In this document: piece by piece, positions 1 through 8,624 of the stretch
Numbering within the stretch: position 1 is the first letter of the stretch
How the letters are laid out: every line of letters starts with the position of its first letter
NCBI GenBank assembly: GCA_021792955.1
Contig: JAJYTP010000005.1
Coordinates: forward strand, 1-61,346
DNA: 61,346 bases
Direction: 5' to 3'
DNA from: an archaeon
GTDB taxonomy: Archaea > Thermoproteota > Nitrososphaeria > Conexivisphaerales > UBA164
Position numbers and translations under genes: made by a program
The notes under the pieces: generated by a model
Told to the model about the DNA's origin: nothing
The model's database searches: none
What the model saw: the letters and a program-made list of their open reading frames with translations, nothing else

Positions 1-26
1 ATATCGGACTGCCATGCTATCCTGCT

Positions 27-497
27 TTACGTCTTCGTTATTCCGTTGATGTAACTTATAGCGTTAATAAGCTCTTCAGCATGTATACATATGTTTACGT
101 GTCTGTACTCTTTGACCACAAATCCCAGGGGGGATATAAGGTATGTAACCCTCCTGCATCTAGGCGAAGGGGATGTCGGATCCAAGGCATCATATAGGAG
201 AGCCAGCTTGCCATCTTGGTCAGCTACAAGGTCAAAATGAAGGCCGTTAGCCCTTTTAAACATCAGGTGCGATTCAAGGGTGTCGGTACTTACGCCCACA
301 ACTTCACCATTCAAATCCCTTATCCTGCCTACCCTTGCTTCAAAGAGCTTAGCCTCCTCCGAACAGCCTGAGGTAAAATCCTTAGGATAGAAATAGAGGA
401 TAAGCCATCGGCCAATGTAATCGCGGATATCAAAGGGCTTACCGGATGTGCACTGCACCGGCACCGATCCGGCCTTCCGGCTAAGGTTTATTGTCAA
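27..497 (-). CDS. Peroxiredoxin (Bcp/AhpC-TSA family)
   Basis: Thiol peroxidase that reduces hydrogen peroxide or organic peroxides in the cytoplasm. The motif FYPKDFTSGCSEEA (residues 36-49) matches the Bcp-type active site, with C45 as the peroxidatic cysteine. The usual Bcp resolving cysteine five residues later is absent (K50); C108 or C130 could serve, or it may be 1-Cys. The 156 residues are a full-length thioredoxin-fold domain. The start is TTG, and translation from it matches the usual short N-terminus before the first strand. A possible 50-residue ORF ends one base upstream on the same strand and may share its transcript. Family assignment is firm; the reductant is unknown. Confidence 0.9.
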   Translation of the reverse strand: MTINLSRKAGSVPVQCTSGKPFDIRDYIGRWLILYFYPKDFTSGCSEEAKLFEARVGRIRDLNGEVVGVSTDTLESHLMFKRANGLHFDLVADQDGKLALLYDALDPTSPSPRCRRVTYLISPLGFVVKEYRHVNICIHAEELINAISYINGITKT

Positions 498-498
498 T

Positions 499-651
499 TT
501 ATATCATTGCCCACGGATGATTTGGCAGAGCCGGTATCAATTGCACATGCTTTGAAGGTATGAATCCTGGTCTGTATTTAAAGACAGGTAGAGGCGTGCT
601 TCCTTTGGCTCCATGTGAGGAAATCCACCTTTCAATTGCTGGCGACGACAT
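499..651 (-). CDS. Possible small ORF upstream of peroxiredoxin
   Basis: A 50-codon frame starting MSSPAIERW and ending PNHPWAMI. It ends one base before the TTG start of the peroxiredoxin. A TATA-like box at about 671-683 lies 26 bases from the ATG at 651, which fits a leaderless start; an in-frame ATG at 663 would give 54 residues but is too close to that box. I recognise no domain. The layout suggests a co-transcribed small protein, but a frame of this length can arise by chance. Confidence 0.3.
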   Translation of the reverse strand: MSSPAIERWISSHGAKGSTPLPVFKYRPGFIPSKHVQLIPALPNHPWAMI

Positions 652-769
652 GAATTCAACCATTTAAAATGAATTTATATATGTATTGCTTAAATTGATT
701 AATTGAGTAAATATGATACCGACTCATGATGCCCTCATGCAGAACAGGGAGTTCGGTATAAGGATACGG

Positions 770-1279
770 TTATGTTTTAAGCGAGTTTGCAAACCTTATT
801 ATGCTTTCCTTCTGAGCCCGTCTTGAAATAGAGCCTGGCCTTAGCCTTATCACTTCGTTTATGGCGCTACTGGCCGACATACGACGTGAGTATACCATAT
901 GTGCTGCCAGGGCCATTCCCGTACGACCTTTTCCTGCCGCGCAGTGAACCAGTACCCTCCTTCCATTTACCAGATTATCCTCTATCTCCTTGGCTATAGC
1001 CAACAGCTGTTCAGTCGTTGCCGGCATATCATTCTTCAGCGGCAGGTTCCTATAGTGCTCAAAGCGCTGGGCTCCCTTGATGGGCTCTTCGGTAAGGCTT
1101 ATCACCGTATCTATATGGTTAGCCTGCAACCATTTGATGGAACGTCCACCATAAGGATATCCGGAAGCCGCTAGATTTACCTCTACATAACTGAAGTTAG
1201 ATGGCCTTCCAATGATAAGGCTTATGAACTTCCTGAAGGTATAGGTTATTGCATCCCTTTTCCTGACCGTCAAGATCAC
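770..1279 (-). CDS. Dual-specificity/tyrosine protein phosphatase-like
   Basis: Cysteine-based phosphatase. The signature HCAAGKGRTG at residues 112-121 is the CX5R P-loop, with C113 as nucleophile and R119 binding phosphate. D84 in LKNDMP is the likely general acid. At 169 residues it is a compact archaeal PTP/DSP. The start is GTG, six bases after the stop of the membrane pyrophosphatase gene, so the two are probably co-transcribed. The substrate is unknown; protein phosphotyrosine/serine or a small phosphorylated molecule are both possible. Confidence 0.85.
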   Translation of the reverse strand: MILTVRKRDAITYTFRKFISLIIGRPSNFSYVEVNLAASGYPYGGRSIKWLQANHIDTVISLTEEPIKGAQRFEHYRNLPLKNDMPATTEQLLAIAKEIEDNLVNGRRVLVHCAAGKGRTGMALAAHMVYSRRMSASSAINEVIRLRPGSISRRAQKESIIRFANSLKT

Positions 1280-1284
1280 TCACG

Positions 1285-3336
1285 CTAAAGGAGGTGGAAC
1301 ATCAATATAAGTGGGACGAACAGAACCGATATCGTGATTATCACCTTTATCAAAGGATTAACAGAAGGACCCGCGGTGTCCTTTGTAGCATCACCAACTG
1401 TGTCCCCAACAACTGAAGCTTTATGTGCTTCGGAGCCCTTTCCACCAAAATTACCCTTTTCAATGTACTTTTTTGCATTGTCCCATGCAGCCCCTCCAGT
1501 GGTCATCCAGATGGCTACGGGAAAGCCGGTTATGATCGCTCCGAACATATAACCGCTGAGAGCAAGCGGGCCCAAGATAAAGCCAACCAGGAGAGGTCCG
1601 CCGGTGGCGATGATCGCTGGTAAAGCAAGCTGTTTGAGCGCAACCTTCGTAGTAATATCAACGCATGCCGCATAGTCAGGTTTAGCTTTACCTTCCATTA
1701 TACCCTTTATCTCCCTGAACTGACGCCTTATTTCCTCTACCACACCATATGCCGCTACCCCCACCGCGTTCAGCAGGTAAGACGTGAAAAGGAATGGAAC
1801 CATCGCGCCTATAAAAAGACCCGCAACTACGAGCGGGTTAAAAAGGAGAAGGCCATTTACTACCGAGCTCGGCATTTCTACATCGAACACTACAAAAAGG
1901 GACAATGCAGCCAAAGCGGCTGAAGCGATGGCGTATGCCTTTGTTGTAGCCTTTGTGATATTGCCCACAGCGTCCAGCGGATCAGTGGCTTGGGCTCTTA
2001 TCTTTTCGTCAAGGTTCGCCATTTCAGCTATGCCTCCTGCGTTGTCGGTTATCGGACCAAAGGTATCAATGGATACTACCATGCCAGCGAGGGACATCAT
2101 AGCTGTAGCCGCTATAGCTATGCCGTAGATGCCTATATAGAAGCTGCCGGAGCTGATATCATACAGGTTCACCCCATTGCTCAAGAATACACCAAGTATT
2201 GCTGTAACTATAACCAGCACCGGGACTATGGTGGCCTTGTGCCCATTGGCCAGCCCAGAGATGATATTCGTTCCGGCGCCCGTCTCCGACTTCTTTGCGA
2301 TATCCCTGACCGGATTGAATTGATATGAAGTAAAGAACTCTGCAAATATGTACATCATAACCATGACCGCGATTCCAATAACTGATGAAACTAAAAGGCC
2401 CAAAGCTCCGGCCATTACATATCTGATAACCAGATAATATCCGATTATCGAGACCACGGCCGTAACCGCCAAGCCCTTGTAAAATGCCCCCATTATCCAC
2501 CCTGATGTTAGCTTGACAAATGGAATCCCTACAATGGTGGTTATGATAGCTATACCGCCTATCAGAAGAGGTAGCTGAATGCCTGCGTTGCCATAAACTG
2601 AAAAGACAGAAGGCAATAGCTTTCCAAGCAACATAGCCGATACAAGGGTAACCGCATATGTTTCAAATAGGTCAGCACCCATGCCAGCGCAATCACCGAC
2701 ATTGTCGCCTACATTGTCGGCTATGACCCCAGGATTTCTGGGATCATCCTCAGGTATTCCTACCTCCACTTTTCCAACCATATCGGCGCCTACATCGGCT
2801 CCCTTTGTGAATATCCCTCCACCCACCCTAACCATGAGGCTTACCAGCGAAGCGCCGAACATGTAACCAACCATCAGAAGGGGGTTTCCGAACAGCCAAT
2901 AGAGGCCGCTTATGCCGAACAACGCTATACCGACCACGAACATTCCCATGACCGTACCTCCCCTGAAGGCTAGGTTGAAGGCCGGCTTTATGCCGCCTTT
3001 CATGGCCTCAGCCGTGGTTCTTACATTAGCCTTGACTGATGTCAGTATGCCCACATACCCTGCCAGCGCAGAACTAATTACTCCAACAATGAAGCTGACG
3101 GCCTGCGTCCACCCGACGCTTAGCGCTATCAAAACGGCTAGCACAGCAGCTACCACTGTTATAGTCCTCAGCTCGCGGTTGAGAAAGGCTTCCGCCCCCT
3201 CCCTGATATGAGAAGCTATATCCTTCATGGCCGACGTGCCCTCGTCCTTCCGACCTATAAGCAACGACTGAACGAAGGCAAAAACTATGCCGACCAATCC
3301 CAGTACCAACACCAGGATGGTATATAGATCGTCCAT
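1285..3336 (-). CDS. hppA: K+-independent membrane-bound proton-translocating pyrophosphatase
   Basis: Integral membrane pump that couples PPi hydrolysis to ion export. The 683 residues with about 16 membrane segments match the family. The substrate-binding loop (about 176-226) contains FTKGADVGADMVGK, DDPRNP and DNVGDNVGDCAG. The ion-specificity motif is GNITKATTK: K462 and T465 occupy the positions that are Ala in K+-dependent enzymes, so it belongs to the K+-independent, H+-pumping class (known for the family). A TATA-like box near 3367 fits a near-leaderless start. A phosphatase follows in the same operon. It could power the membrane with PPi made by biosynthesis, and shares the PPi pool with the PPi-type phosphofructokinase at 38976. 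Confidence 0.96.
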   Translation of the reverse strand: MDDLYTILVLVLGLVGIVFAFVQSLLIGRKDEGTSAMKDIASHIREGAEAFLNRELRTITVVAAVLAVLIALSVGWTQAVSFIVGVISSALAGYVGILTSVKANVRTTAEAMKGGIKPAFNLAFRGGTVMGMFVVGIALFGISGLYWLFGNPLLMVGYMFGASLVSLMVRVGGGIFTKGADVGADMVGKVEVGIPEDDPRNPGVIADNVGDNVGDCAGMGADLFETYAVTLVSAMLLGKLLPSVFSVYGNAGIQLPLLIGGIAIITTIVGIPFVKLTSGWIMGAFYKGLAVTAVVSIIGYYLVIRYVMAGALGLLVSSVIGIAVMVMMYIFAEFFTSYQFNPVRDIAKKSETGAGTNIISGLANGHKATIVPVLVIVTAILGVFLSNGVNLYDISSGSFYIGIYGIAIAATAMMSLAGMVVSIDTFGPITDNAGGIAEMANLDEKIRAQATDPLDAVGNITKATTKAYAIASAALAALSLFVVFDVEMPSSVVNGLLLFNPLVVAGLFIGAMVPFLFTSYLLNAVGVAAYGVVEEIRRQFREIKGIMEGKAKPDYAACVDITTKVALKQLALPAIIATGGPLLVGFILGPLALSGYMFGAIITGFPVAIWMTTGGAAWDNAKKYIEKGNFGGKGSEAHKASVVGDTVGDATKDTAGPSVNPLIKVIITISVLFVPLILMFHLL

Positions 3337-3553
3337 ATGACAGGTATTAATTTGTCAGGGAGATTTAAACTTTTGGGAGGATAAGTTCTAAGTTCTTGCA
3401 AATGCTGCCACGGATTAAGTAAATTAAGCTGCTAGGACGCCGGATTTTTAAGATAATAAACCTCGGTTCATAAAATAAACGTATACGATATTTAGCGGGA
3501 TCGAGGCTTTTGATGAACTAAGGTTTATATATCAAATACACCATCGATTTTTC

Positions 3554-4408
3554 ATGTTACGTGATTATATAGAGTTAGGCCATACCGGTGAACATATAGC
3601 TTCGATTGGCCTAGGCACCTGGGGAATTGGCGGACTGGCGCATGCTGCAGTAGACTCTGATGACGCCTGGGTCAAGGCCATAAGAGAAGGAATAGAAGCC
3701 GGAATGACGGTTATAGATACCGCTGAATTTTACGGAAATGGTCATACGGAAGAATTGGTTGGGAAAGCCATAAGCAATTTAGAAAGGGGGGCTGTCTTCT
3801 TGATAAGCAAGGTCTGGTACAGCCATCTTTCGGCGGATTCGGTAATTAAGGCTGCCAATTCTAGCCTTTCCAGATTGGGTACATCTTATATTGACCTTTA
3901 CCTTATTCATTGGCCGAGCCAAAACGTACCGCTTAAAGAAACATTAGGGGCCATGGAACGGCTCATAGATATGGGCAAAGTTAGGTATATAGGCGTGAGC
4001 AACTTTGACGTTGAGTTGCTGAGAGATGCCATGACATCGCTCTCAAGACATGAAATAGTAGCAAATGAAGTCAAATATAATATTTTAGAAAGAGACGTGG
4101 AAAGGGAGCTTCTTTCCTTCTGCAGGAAGGAGTCAATTTCAACGGTGGCGTACACTCCATTGGCAAAGGGATCGCTGGCCAAGAATGAAAAGTTGAAGGA
4201 AATAGGGATGCGATACGGCAAGAGCGCAGCGCAGGTGGCTTTAAACTGGTTGATATCTCATAAAGGGGTAATGGCCATACCGAAAGCTGTAAATCAGATT
4301 CACATAAAGGAAAACGCGGGGGCAATGGGATGGCGGCTGTCCGAGGGCGATATTATGTCTATAGATAAGCTCTTCCCGTTACCTTATTCTGGACTTGGAG
4401 AGGATTAG
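3554..4408 (+). CDS. Aldo/keto reductase
   Basis: NAD(P)H-dependent carbonyl reductase with a TIM-barrel fold. The catalytic tetrad is visible: D55 and Y60 in DTAEFYGNG, K86 in ISKVWY and H119 in LIHWP. The phrase GVSNFD and the C-terminal IPKAVN segment, which contacts the cofactor phosphate, are also family hallmarks. At 284 residues it is full length. Its end overlaps the next gene by 14 bases, so the two are probably co-transcribed. The substrate cannot be told from sequence. Confidence 0.92.
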   Translation: MLRDYIELGHTGEHIASIGLGTWGIGGLAHAAVDSDDAWVKAIREGIEAGMTVIDTAEFYGNGHTEELVGKAISNLERGAVFLISKVWYSHLSADSVIKAANSSLSRLGTSYIDLYLIHWPSQNVPLKETLGAMERLIDMGKVRYIGVSNFDVELLRDAMTSLSRHEIVANEVKYNILERDVERELLSFCRKESISTVAYTPLAKGSLAKNEKLKEIGMRYGKSAAQVALNWLISHKGVMAIPKAVNQIHIKENAGAMGWRLSEGDIMSIDKLFPLPYSGLGED

Positions 4409-4958
4409 GGCCGTGTACGGTCCAGAACTGGCAAGATGTCGTCTTTGCTCTCTTTTTAAAGAGGCGCAGAAGGCCGTGCCGGGTACAGGTAATGAACTGG
4501 CTGAAATCATGCTTATTGGTGAAGCGCCGGGCCGGGAAGAGGACAGGGTGGGTAAACCATTTGTGGGTAGAAGTGGGAAGGTGCTTGATAGGGCCCTGCT
4601 TGCTGCAGGTTTGAACAGAGAAATGGTGTACATAACCAATATAATAAAGCACAGGCCTCCTAATAACAGGAGACCATACAATAAGGAGATAAGGGCCTGC
4701 TCTCAATATATCGATTGGGAGATCTCATCCATAGGCCCAAAATATATCCTAACTCTTGGGAGCACTGCCCTTCGGTACTTTCTACCTGAGGTTAAAATGC
4801 GCGATGTAGCTGGGCACGTCTTTAAATGGCAGAAAATCGATATCGTGCCCACCTATCATCCGGCCGCAGTGCTTAGAAATCCCAAGCTAGAGGAAAAACT
4901 GTTGGAGGCGATGGTCCTGGTGGCATCGCTTGCGCTCCATAAATCCAGTAGCAGCTAG
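4395..4958 (+). CDS. Family 4 uracil-DNA glycosylase (iron-sulfur type)
   Basis: Removes uracil from DNA to start base-excision repair. Family 4 marks: CRLC at 15-18, GEAPGREEDRVGKPFVG at 42-58 (motif A) and the HPAA loop with H155 (motif B). The family binds a [4Fe-4S] cluster with four Cys; here C15, C18 and C102 are present, but the third, normally in KCRPP, is H86 in KHRPP. The start is TTG inside the end of the aldo/keto reductase gene. Function is likely retained, but cluster coordination may differ. Confidence 0.9.
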   Translation: MERIRAVYGPELARCRLCSLFKEAQKAVPGTGNELAEIMLIGEAPGREEDRVGKPFVGRSGKVLDRALLAAGLNREMVYITNIIKHRPPNNRRPYNKEIRACSQYIDWEISSIGPKYILTLGSTALRYFLPEVKMRDVAGHVFKWQKIDIVPTYHPAAVLRNPKLEEKLLEAMVLVASLALHKSSSS

Positions 4959-5011
4959 TAAGCAAGCTATCAGGGCGATTTAAGTCGACCCGTAGATTTC
5001 ATTCTCAGTTA

Positions 5012-5023
5012 ATCTTATAAAAG
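5012..5023 (+). promoter_or_regulatory. TATA-like box for the S24e-S27ae operon
   Basis: TCTTATAAAAGT lies about 26 bases before the GTG codon at 5044. This is the archaeal distance from TATA centre to transcription start, so it favours a leaderless GTG start for S24e over the upstream in-frame TTG at 5029. Confidence 0.5.
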
Positions 5024-5043
5024 TGTAGTTGCTGGTTAAGGGC

Positions 5044-5388
5044 GTGAGCAGTATAATAAGGAACGTCGAAAACCCACTACTGGGTAGAAAGGAGGTTACG
5101 ATCATCTTCAAGGACGCCAGTGGGAAACTAACAAAAAACGAAGGTATAGAGCAAGTCGTTAAAGAGCTTAAAGTTAAACCTGAAAGCGTTATACCCATGT
5201 CGTTAAAGGGCAAATATGGAACTAGGGATATCGTCGGCACATTCTACGTTTACAAGGATATAAATTTGGCCAAGAAGCAGCTTCCGGAGTACATTTTCAG
5301 CAGAATGCTCCCAAAGGAAGATAGAAAGAAACTCTTGGATGAAAGGAAGAAGAAGGCCGTTCCAGCGGCTAAAAAGCTAGCGAAGTGA
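5044..5388 (+). CDS. rps24e: Small-subunit ribosomal protein S24e
   Basis: Component of the 30S subunit. The body (ENPLLGRKEV near the start, GKYGTRDIVGTFYVYKD in the middle, and a basic lysine-rich tail) matches archaeal S24e in sequence and length. I prefer the GTG at 5044, giving MSSIIRNVENPLL, because it matches the usual family start and sits at the expected distance from a TATA-like box; a TTG at 5029 would add five residues. S27ae follows six bases downstream, the usual archaeal gene pair. Confidence 0.95.
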   Translation: MSSIIRNVENPLLGRKEVTIIFKDASGKLTKNEGIEQVVKELKVKPESVIPMSLKGKYGTRDIVGTFYVYKDINLAKKQLPEYIFSRMLPKEDRKKLLDERKKKAVPAAKKLAK

Positions 5389-5394
5389 TTGTAA

Positions 5395-5562
5395 ATGGTA
5401 AAAACAACACAAGTATGGAAATATTATAAGGTTGAAGGAGCGTCCGTGCAGAGGCTGAAGAAATTTTGCCCACGATGCGGGAGGGGCGTTTTTTTGGCCG
5501 TTCATTCTAACCGATTGTATTGTGGTAAGTGCGGTTATACCGAATACGTAACCAAGCAGTAA
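5395..5562 (+). CDS. rps27ae: Small-subunit ribosomal protein S27ae
   Basis: A 55-residue zinc-ribbon protein of the 30S subunit. Zinc ligands are C25 and C28 (CPRCG) and C43 and C46 (CGKCGYTEY). The aromatic-rich start WKYYKVEG is typical. It starts with ATG six bases after the S24e stop, in the standard archaeal S24e-S27ae arrangement. No ubiquitin-like fusion is present, as expected outside eukaryotes. Confidence 0.95.
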   Translation: MVKTTQVWKYYKVEGASVQRLKKFCPRCGRGVFLAVHSNRLYCGKCGYTEYVTKQ

Positions 5563-5699
5563 ATCCTTACCGTGTAAACTAACGATAAAAAAGGCACCAT
5601 GATCGTGGCCCATCACAGTAACTTAACCTGCTCAACGAACTCCAGTGCCCTATCAGTTACATAGGGGAATATTCAACAGATGGATTTGTATTATATAAA

Positions 5700-7358
5700 T
5701 TAGCCGATAAAGTGAGAAGCAACCTCCTTCTGGAAATAGCTAAGGTTGTTTGGATTTATAACGGTCCTGAAGGGCAGGATGAACTTGGGATTTGCAGCGC
5801 CCTTTAAAATCTCCTTGTCTCCATACTCTAGATAGAGGTTCGAAAAGATCTCAAGGAATTCGGAAGTTCTCTTCCTATCCTTTGCAAGCGCTAGCGAAAA
5901 GTAAACGAATTCGGCTACATCCCAACATTTGTCCGACATCGGAGCATCATCCTTGAATTGTTCCAAATCTATCAGATAGATCTCCCTGTCCTTTTTTATC
6001 ATATTTTCGGGTTTTGTATCCCCTATTGACATGCTGGCATTATGGCAAGTGGCGAATATTCGGGCAACGTCTCCTATTACCTCCCCTCCTTCGCCGCTAG
6101 CCATATATCTCATTATCGTATCTGTTAGAAGTTCTCCATCGATCGATTCCCTGACCAGTATCTTGCTCCTTACAGATACAGCAAGTATATTTGGGGTCAT
6201 GATGCCGATATCCTTCAACCTCAGACTTCCTACATATTCATTAGATAGGCGTGAAATGGGTGAAATGGAAAAGGCCTTGACTGACCTGTTTAGGGCTCCC
6301 AAAATATACCACTTTATCTGTAAAGTATCCCCAAAGTCCTTTACTATGAACTTTTTCTGCCCTCTATCTAATATGTATAGTGTAGCTGTTGAATAGAACC
6401 TTCCCAATTGCTTTTTGGTGACCTCCCGATCGTTAAAGCCCTCGTGGTTTGCTAATGCCGAAAGCCAATCATCGCGGTTTATAAGGTAACCCACCTTAAG
6501 CGTCAGGAGCGAATATGGATTTTCCAAGTACTCTGGTAGGACACCCATATCGCTTGCCCTCCTGATCTTGGATACCGTTTCCCTGATGATTATATCCAGG
6601 CCGACGCTGCCGCTAAGGCCGTGAGTAACGTATTGCCTTATCGCCCTTTCGATAAACTTGATATTCTTTTTAAATTGTGAACTCCTAAGCATATGAAGCA
6701 CATCTTGTTGAACTGTGAATCCATTTTCCATTGCTATGCCAAGATGGTCTGCTTCGAGGGCCTTTGCGGCATCTCTGAATCCTTCGCTTGCCCTTCTGAC
6801 GTTTAATTGATAGTTTTCGTGGTTATAGGTTTTCACGTAACTGTAAAGTACAGGCCTATATATTGTGGCCCTTTTCTTTAACTTTGAAAAAAGGAAGAAT
6901 TCGTATGGCATATCCATATAGAGAATAAGTCTTTCATAATGTTCGTATAGATCCCTTAGCTCCTCGAGCATCACCCTCTTTCTGTAGGTACCCGATATAT
7001 CTTCGAGTATTGTTTTCCCCTTGAGCGGAATATACGGGTTCAGCAGTCTTCCAACGACGAACTCTCCAAGCTTTGCCCACTTTGCATCCATCACAAGTTG
7101 TTCCTCATCTACAGCTAGGATTGAAAGCATACGATCGTCGCCGGTGGATGTGTATATGTACTTGACATCTTTGAACTCAGGTATAACCACTAGAATATCG
7201 TAGTCACTATCGGCCTTGGCATATCCAGCCACCCTGCTACCATATAGCGCCACAGCACTGGGCTGGAACCTTGTTTGAACATAATCCATAACCTCTCCCT
7301 TCACTATTTCCAGTGGCCCCGGTGGCCCGCTACTAGGCCGGTCCTGATTATCGCTCAT
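5700..7358 (-). CDS. Polymerase-beta-type nucleotidyltransferase fused to a Bud32/RIO-like kinase domain
   Basis: A 552-residue two-enzyme protein of unknown role. Residues 20-110 form a nucleotidyltransferase domain: GSRVAGYAKADSDYD (40-54) holds the GS motif and the two metal-binding Asp. Residues 130-300 are helical and unassigned. Residues 320-500 read as a Bud32/RIO-like kinase: FIVKDF with K340 as the likely strand-3 lysine, SIGDTKPENM (444-453) as the catalytic loop with D447 and N452, and YLIDLEQ with D464 at the metal-binding position. Histidine of the usual HGD is Ile. It starts inside the stop of the metalloprotease gene (ATGA overlap), so the two are translationally coupled. No function is claimed. 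Confidence 0.85.
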   Translation of the reverse strand: MSDNQDRPSSGPPGPLEIVKGEVMDYVQTRFQPSAVALYGSRVAGYAKADSDYDILVVIPEFKDVKYIYTSTGDDRMLSILAVDEEQLVMDAKWAKLGEFVVGRLLNPYIPLKGKTILEDISGTYRKRVMLEELRDLYEHYERLILYMDMPYEFFLFSKLKKRATIYRPVLYSYVKTYNHENYQLNVRRASEGFRDAAKALEADHLGIAMENGFTVQQDVLHMLRSSQFKKNIKFIERAIRQYVTHGLSGSVGLDIIIRETVSKIRRASDMGVLPEYLENPYSLLTLKVGYLINRDDWLSALANHEGFNDREVTKKQLGRFYSTATLYILDRGQKKFIVKDFGDTLQIKWYILGALNRSVKAFSISPISRLSNEYVGSLRLKDIGIMTPNILAVSVRSKILVRESIDGELLTDTIMRYMASGEGGEVIGDVARIFATCHNASMSIGDTKPENMIKKDREIYLIDLEQFKDDAPMSDKCWDVAEFVYFSLALAKDRKRTSEFLEIFSNLYLEYGDKEILKGAANPKFILPFRTVINPNNLSYFQKEVASHFIG

Positions 7359-8086
7359 TTTTTCTTCACATTGCCTATCAGTTTAAGGACATCCTCTGGA
7401 ATCTTGTATTCCATTAATGCCCTAACGGGCAAATCAGTGTTGTTATCCTCGGGTACAATTCGCTTAACGGGTAATGACTTAGATATCCATAGGTTCAGCG
7501 TTTTTTTATTAAGGGCATCATCAGAAAGCCCGTTTTGGAATTTCTTGTCTATAGATTTTATTATGGATCGGTGTCTTCCAAATATCTTGCTGGGGTCAAA
7601 TAGTGCTTCCTCATCCGTATAGAGAGATTCGTGAATCGTATATGATGTCTCGGCTGTCTGTACGCGAAAGTCGTTTATTCGCTGAGAGAAGTCCACGTAA
7701 TGTGAGAATTCGTGGGCCATTGCAGCCAGAAGCGTATCCTTAGAAGCGTACAGCAGCAATGGACCAGTTATCTCGATTGTAATGTTCAACTTTCCATCAT
7801 CGGCTATTATGGGCACTAATCTTGAATACAAAATCGCTTGTTGCATCTGAGCGCTATCATCCATAATGAGCACATATGGAGAGGCGAACCAGTAAGGGTA
7901 CTTGGCTCCGCTTGCGGACTGAATTCTACTAACTATCGCTGAGGCAACCTGAGCTCGAGTTACCAGTTTATCCACCAAGTTCTTACTGAGCATGCCCTTC
8001 TTGAGGGCCTCATAGATGGGAAGGAGGTTCATCGAAATTTGACCACTCTGGCTCAAGGCTAATATAAATGGGTAACCAGTCCTCAT
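7355..8086 (-). CDS. HExxH zinc metalloprotease-like protein, operon partner of the fusion protein
   Basis: Probable soluble metallopeptidase. AAMAHEFSHYVDF (121-133) contains the HExxH zinc motif, and acidic residues in TDEEALFD downstream could supply the third ligand, as in gluzincins. There are no clear membrane helices, unlike HtpX. Two starts are possible: ATG 8086, or ATG 8032 (MNLLPIYEALKKG), which has a TATA-like stretch at 8057-8072 at roughly the right distance. The last codon overlaps the next gene as ATGA. The link to a nucleotidyltransferase-kinase is unusual and suggests a joint role. Confidence 0.75.
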   Translation of the reverse strand: MRTGYPFILALSQSGQISMNLLPIYEALKKGMLSKNLVDKLVTRAQVASAIVSRIQSASGAKYPYWFASPYVLIMDDSAQMQQAILYSRLVPIIADDGKLNITIEITGPLLLYASKDTLLAAMAHEFSHYVDFSQRINDFRVQTAETSYTIHESLYTDEEALFDPSKIFGRHRSIIKSIDKKFQNGLSDDALNKKTLNLWISKSLPVKRIVPEDNNTDLPVRALMEYKIPEDVLKLIGNVKKK

Positions 8087-8543
8087 ATAAAAATCCTTTC
8101 AGTCTTAGAGCTTTGAAAACTGCACAATGCCTCAGGTAATCCAGAGTAACAGGACTGACCGTTGTCAGCCACTTCATGGAACTGTCTATCCACTTTGTAC
8201 ACATGAGATTTATAACCTACTTGACGCTGTAGATGCATTTGCTTGTGGCTATCTCAATCGACTTCCTTACTACCAGCCTATTTTTACAGGTTAAGGGATT
8301 ACGCTCTTATGTTGGATATATGCTCTCAATTATTGAACGTATGCGATACTCTTCTAGTGACTTCTAAATACGATAGAATAATCGATATGTCATCTCCCTC
8401 TAAGGGTCATGCCCCGTCCGGGCCTTCTTATTTGGATATATCCTTGGAGCCGCTTAAACCGCCGCCCTGCTTAACTGCTCTGTACTAATACATTAGAGTA
8501 GTTTCTCAAATCCCAAAGGATATAAACGCATAAATATCGTGCA
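8087..8543. other. Gene-free stretch
   Basis: About 450 bases between the metalloprotease and signal peptidase genes. Short frames exist on both strands (for example 81 codons at 8243-8488) but show no recognisable domain or start signal. I looked for SRP RNA, RNase P RNA and tRNA landmarks and saw none. Confidence 0.4.
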
Positions 8544-8615
8544 ATGAACCCATCATACGTGAACTTTAAGCTTGACGACAGCAAATCGGGTTATCATATC
8601 ATAAAGATTAGCTAG
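8544..8615 (+). CDS. Possible 23-codon leader ORF before signal peptidase
   Basis: ATG frame encoding MNPSYVNFKLDDSKSGYHII and ending KIS, stopping nine bases before the signal peptidase ATG. TATA-like stretches lie at 8518-8536. It could be a translated leader, but the frame is very short, and a second TATA-like box at 8596-8606 could serve the downstream gene directly. Confidence 0.22.
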   Translation: MNPSYVNFKLDDSKSGYHIIKIS

Positions 8616-8624
8616 TGAGTTGCG

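Noticed and set aside
5622-5678. Short minus-strand frame reading IFPYVTDRALEFVEQVKLL before a TGA, like the tail of a winged-helix regulator
   Set aside because: Only 19 codons without a start codon; too short to call a remnant.
8243-8488. 81-codon plus-strand frame
   Set aside because: No domain, no promoter or ribosome site at its start, composition like non-coding sequence.
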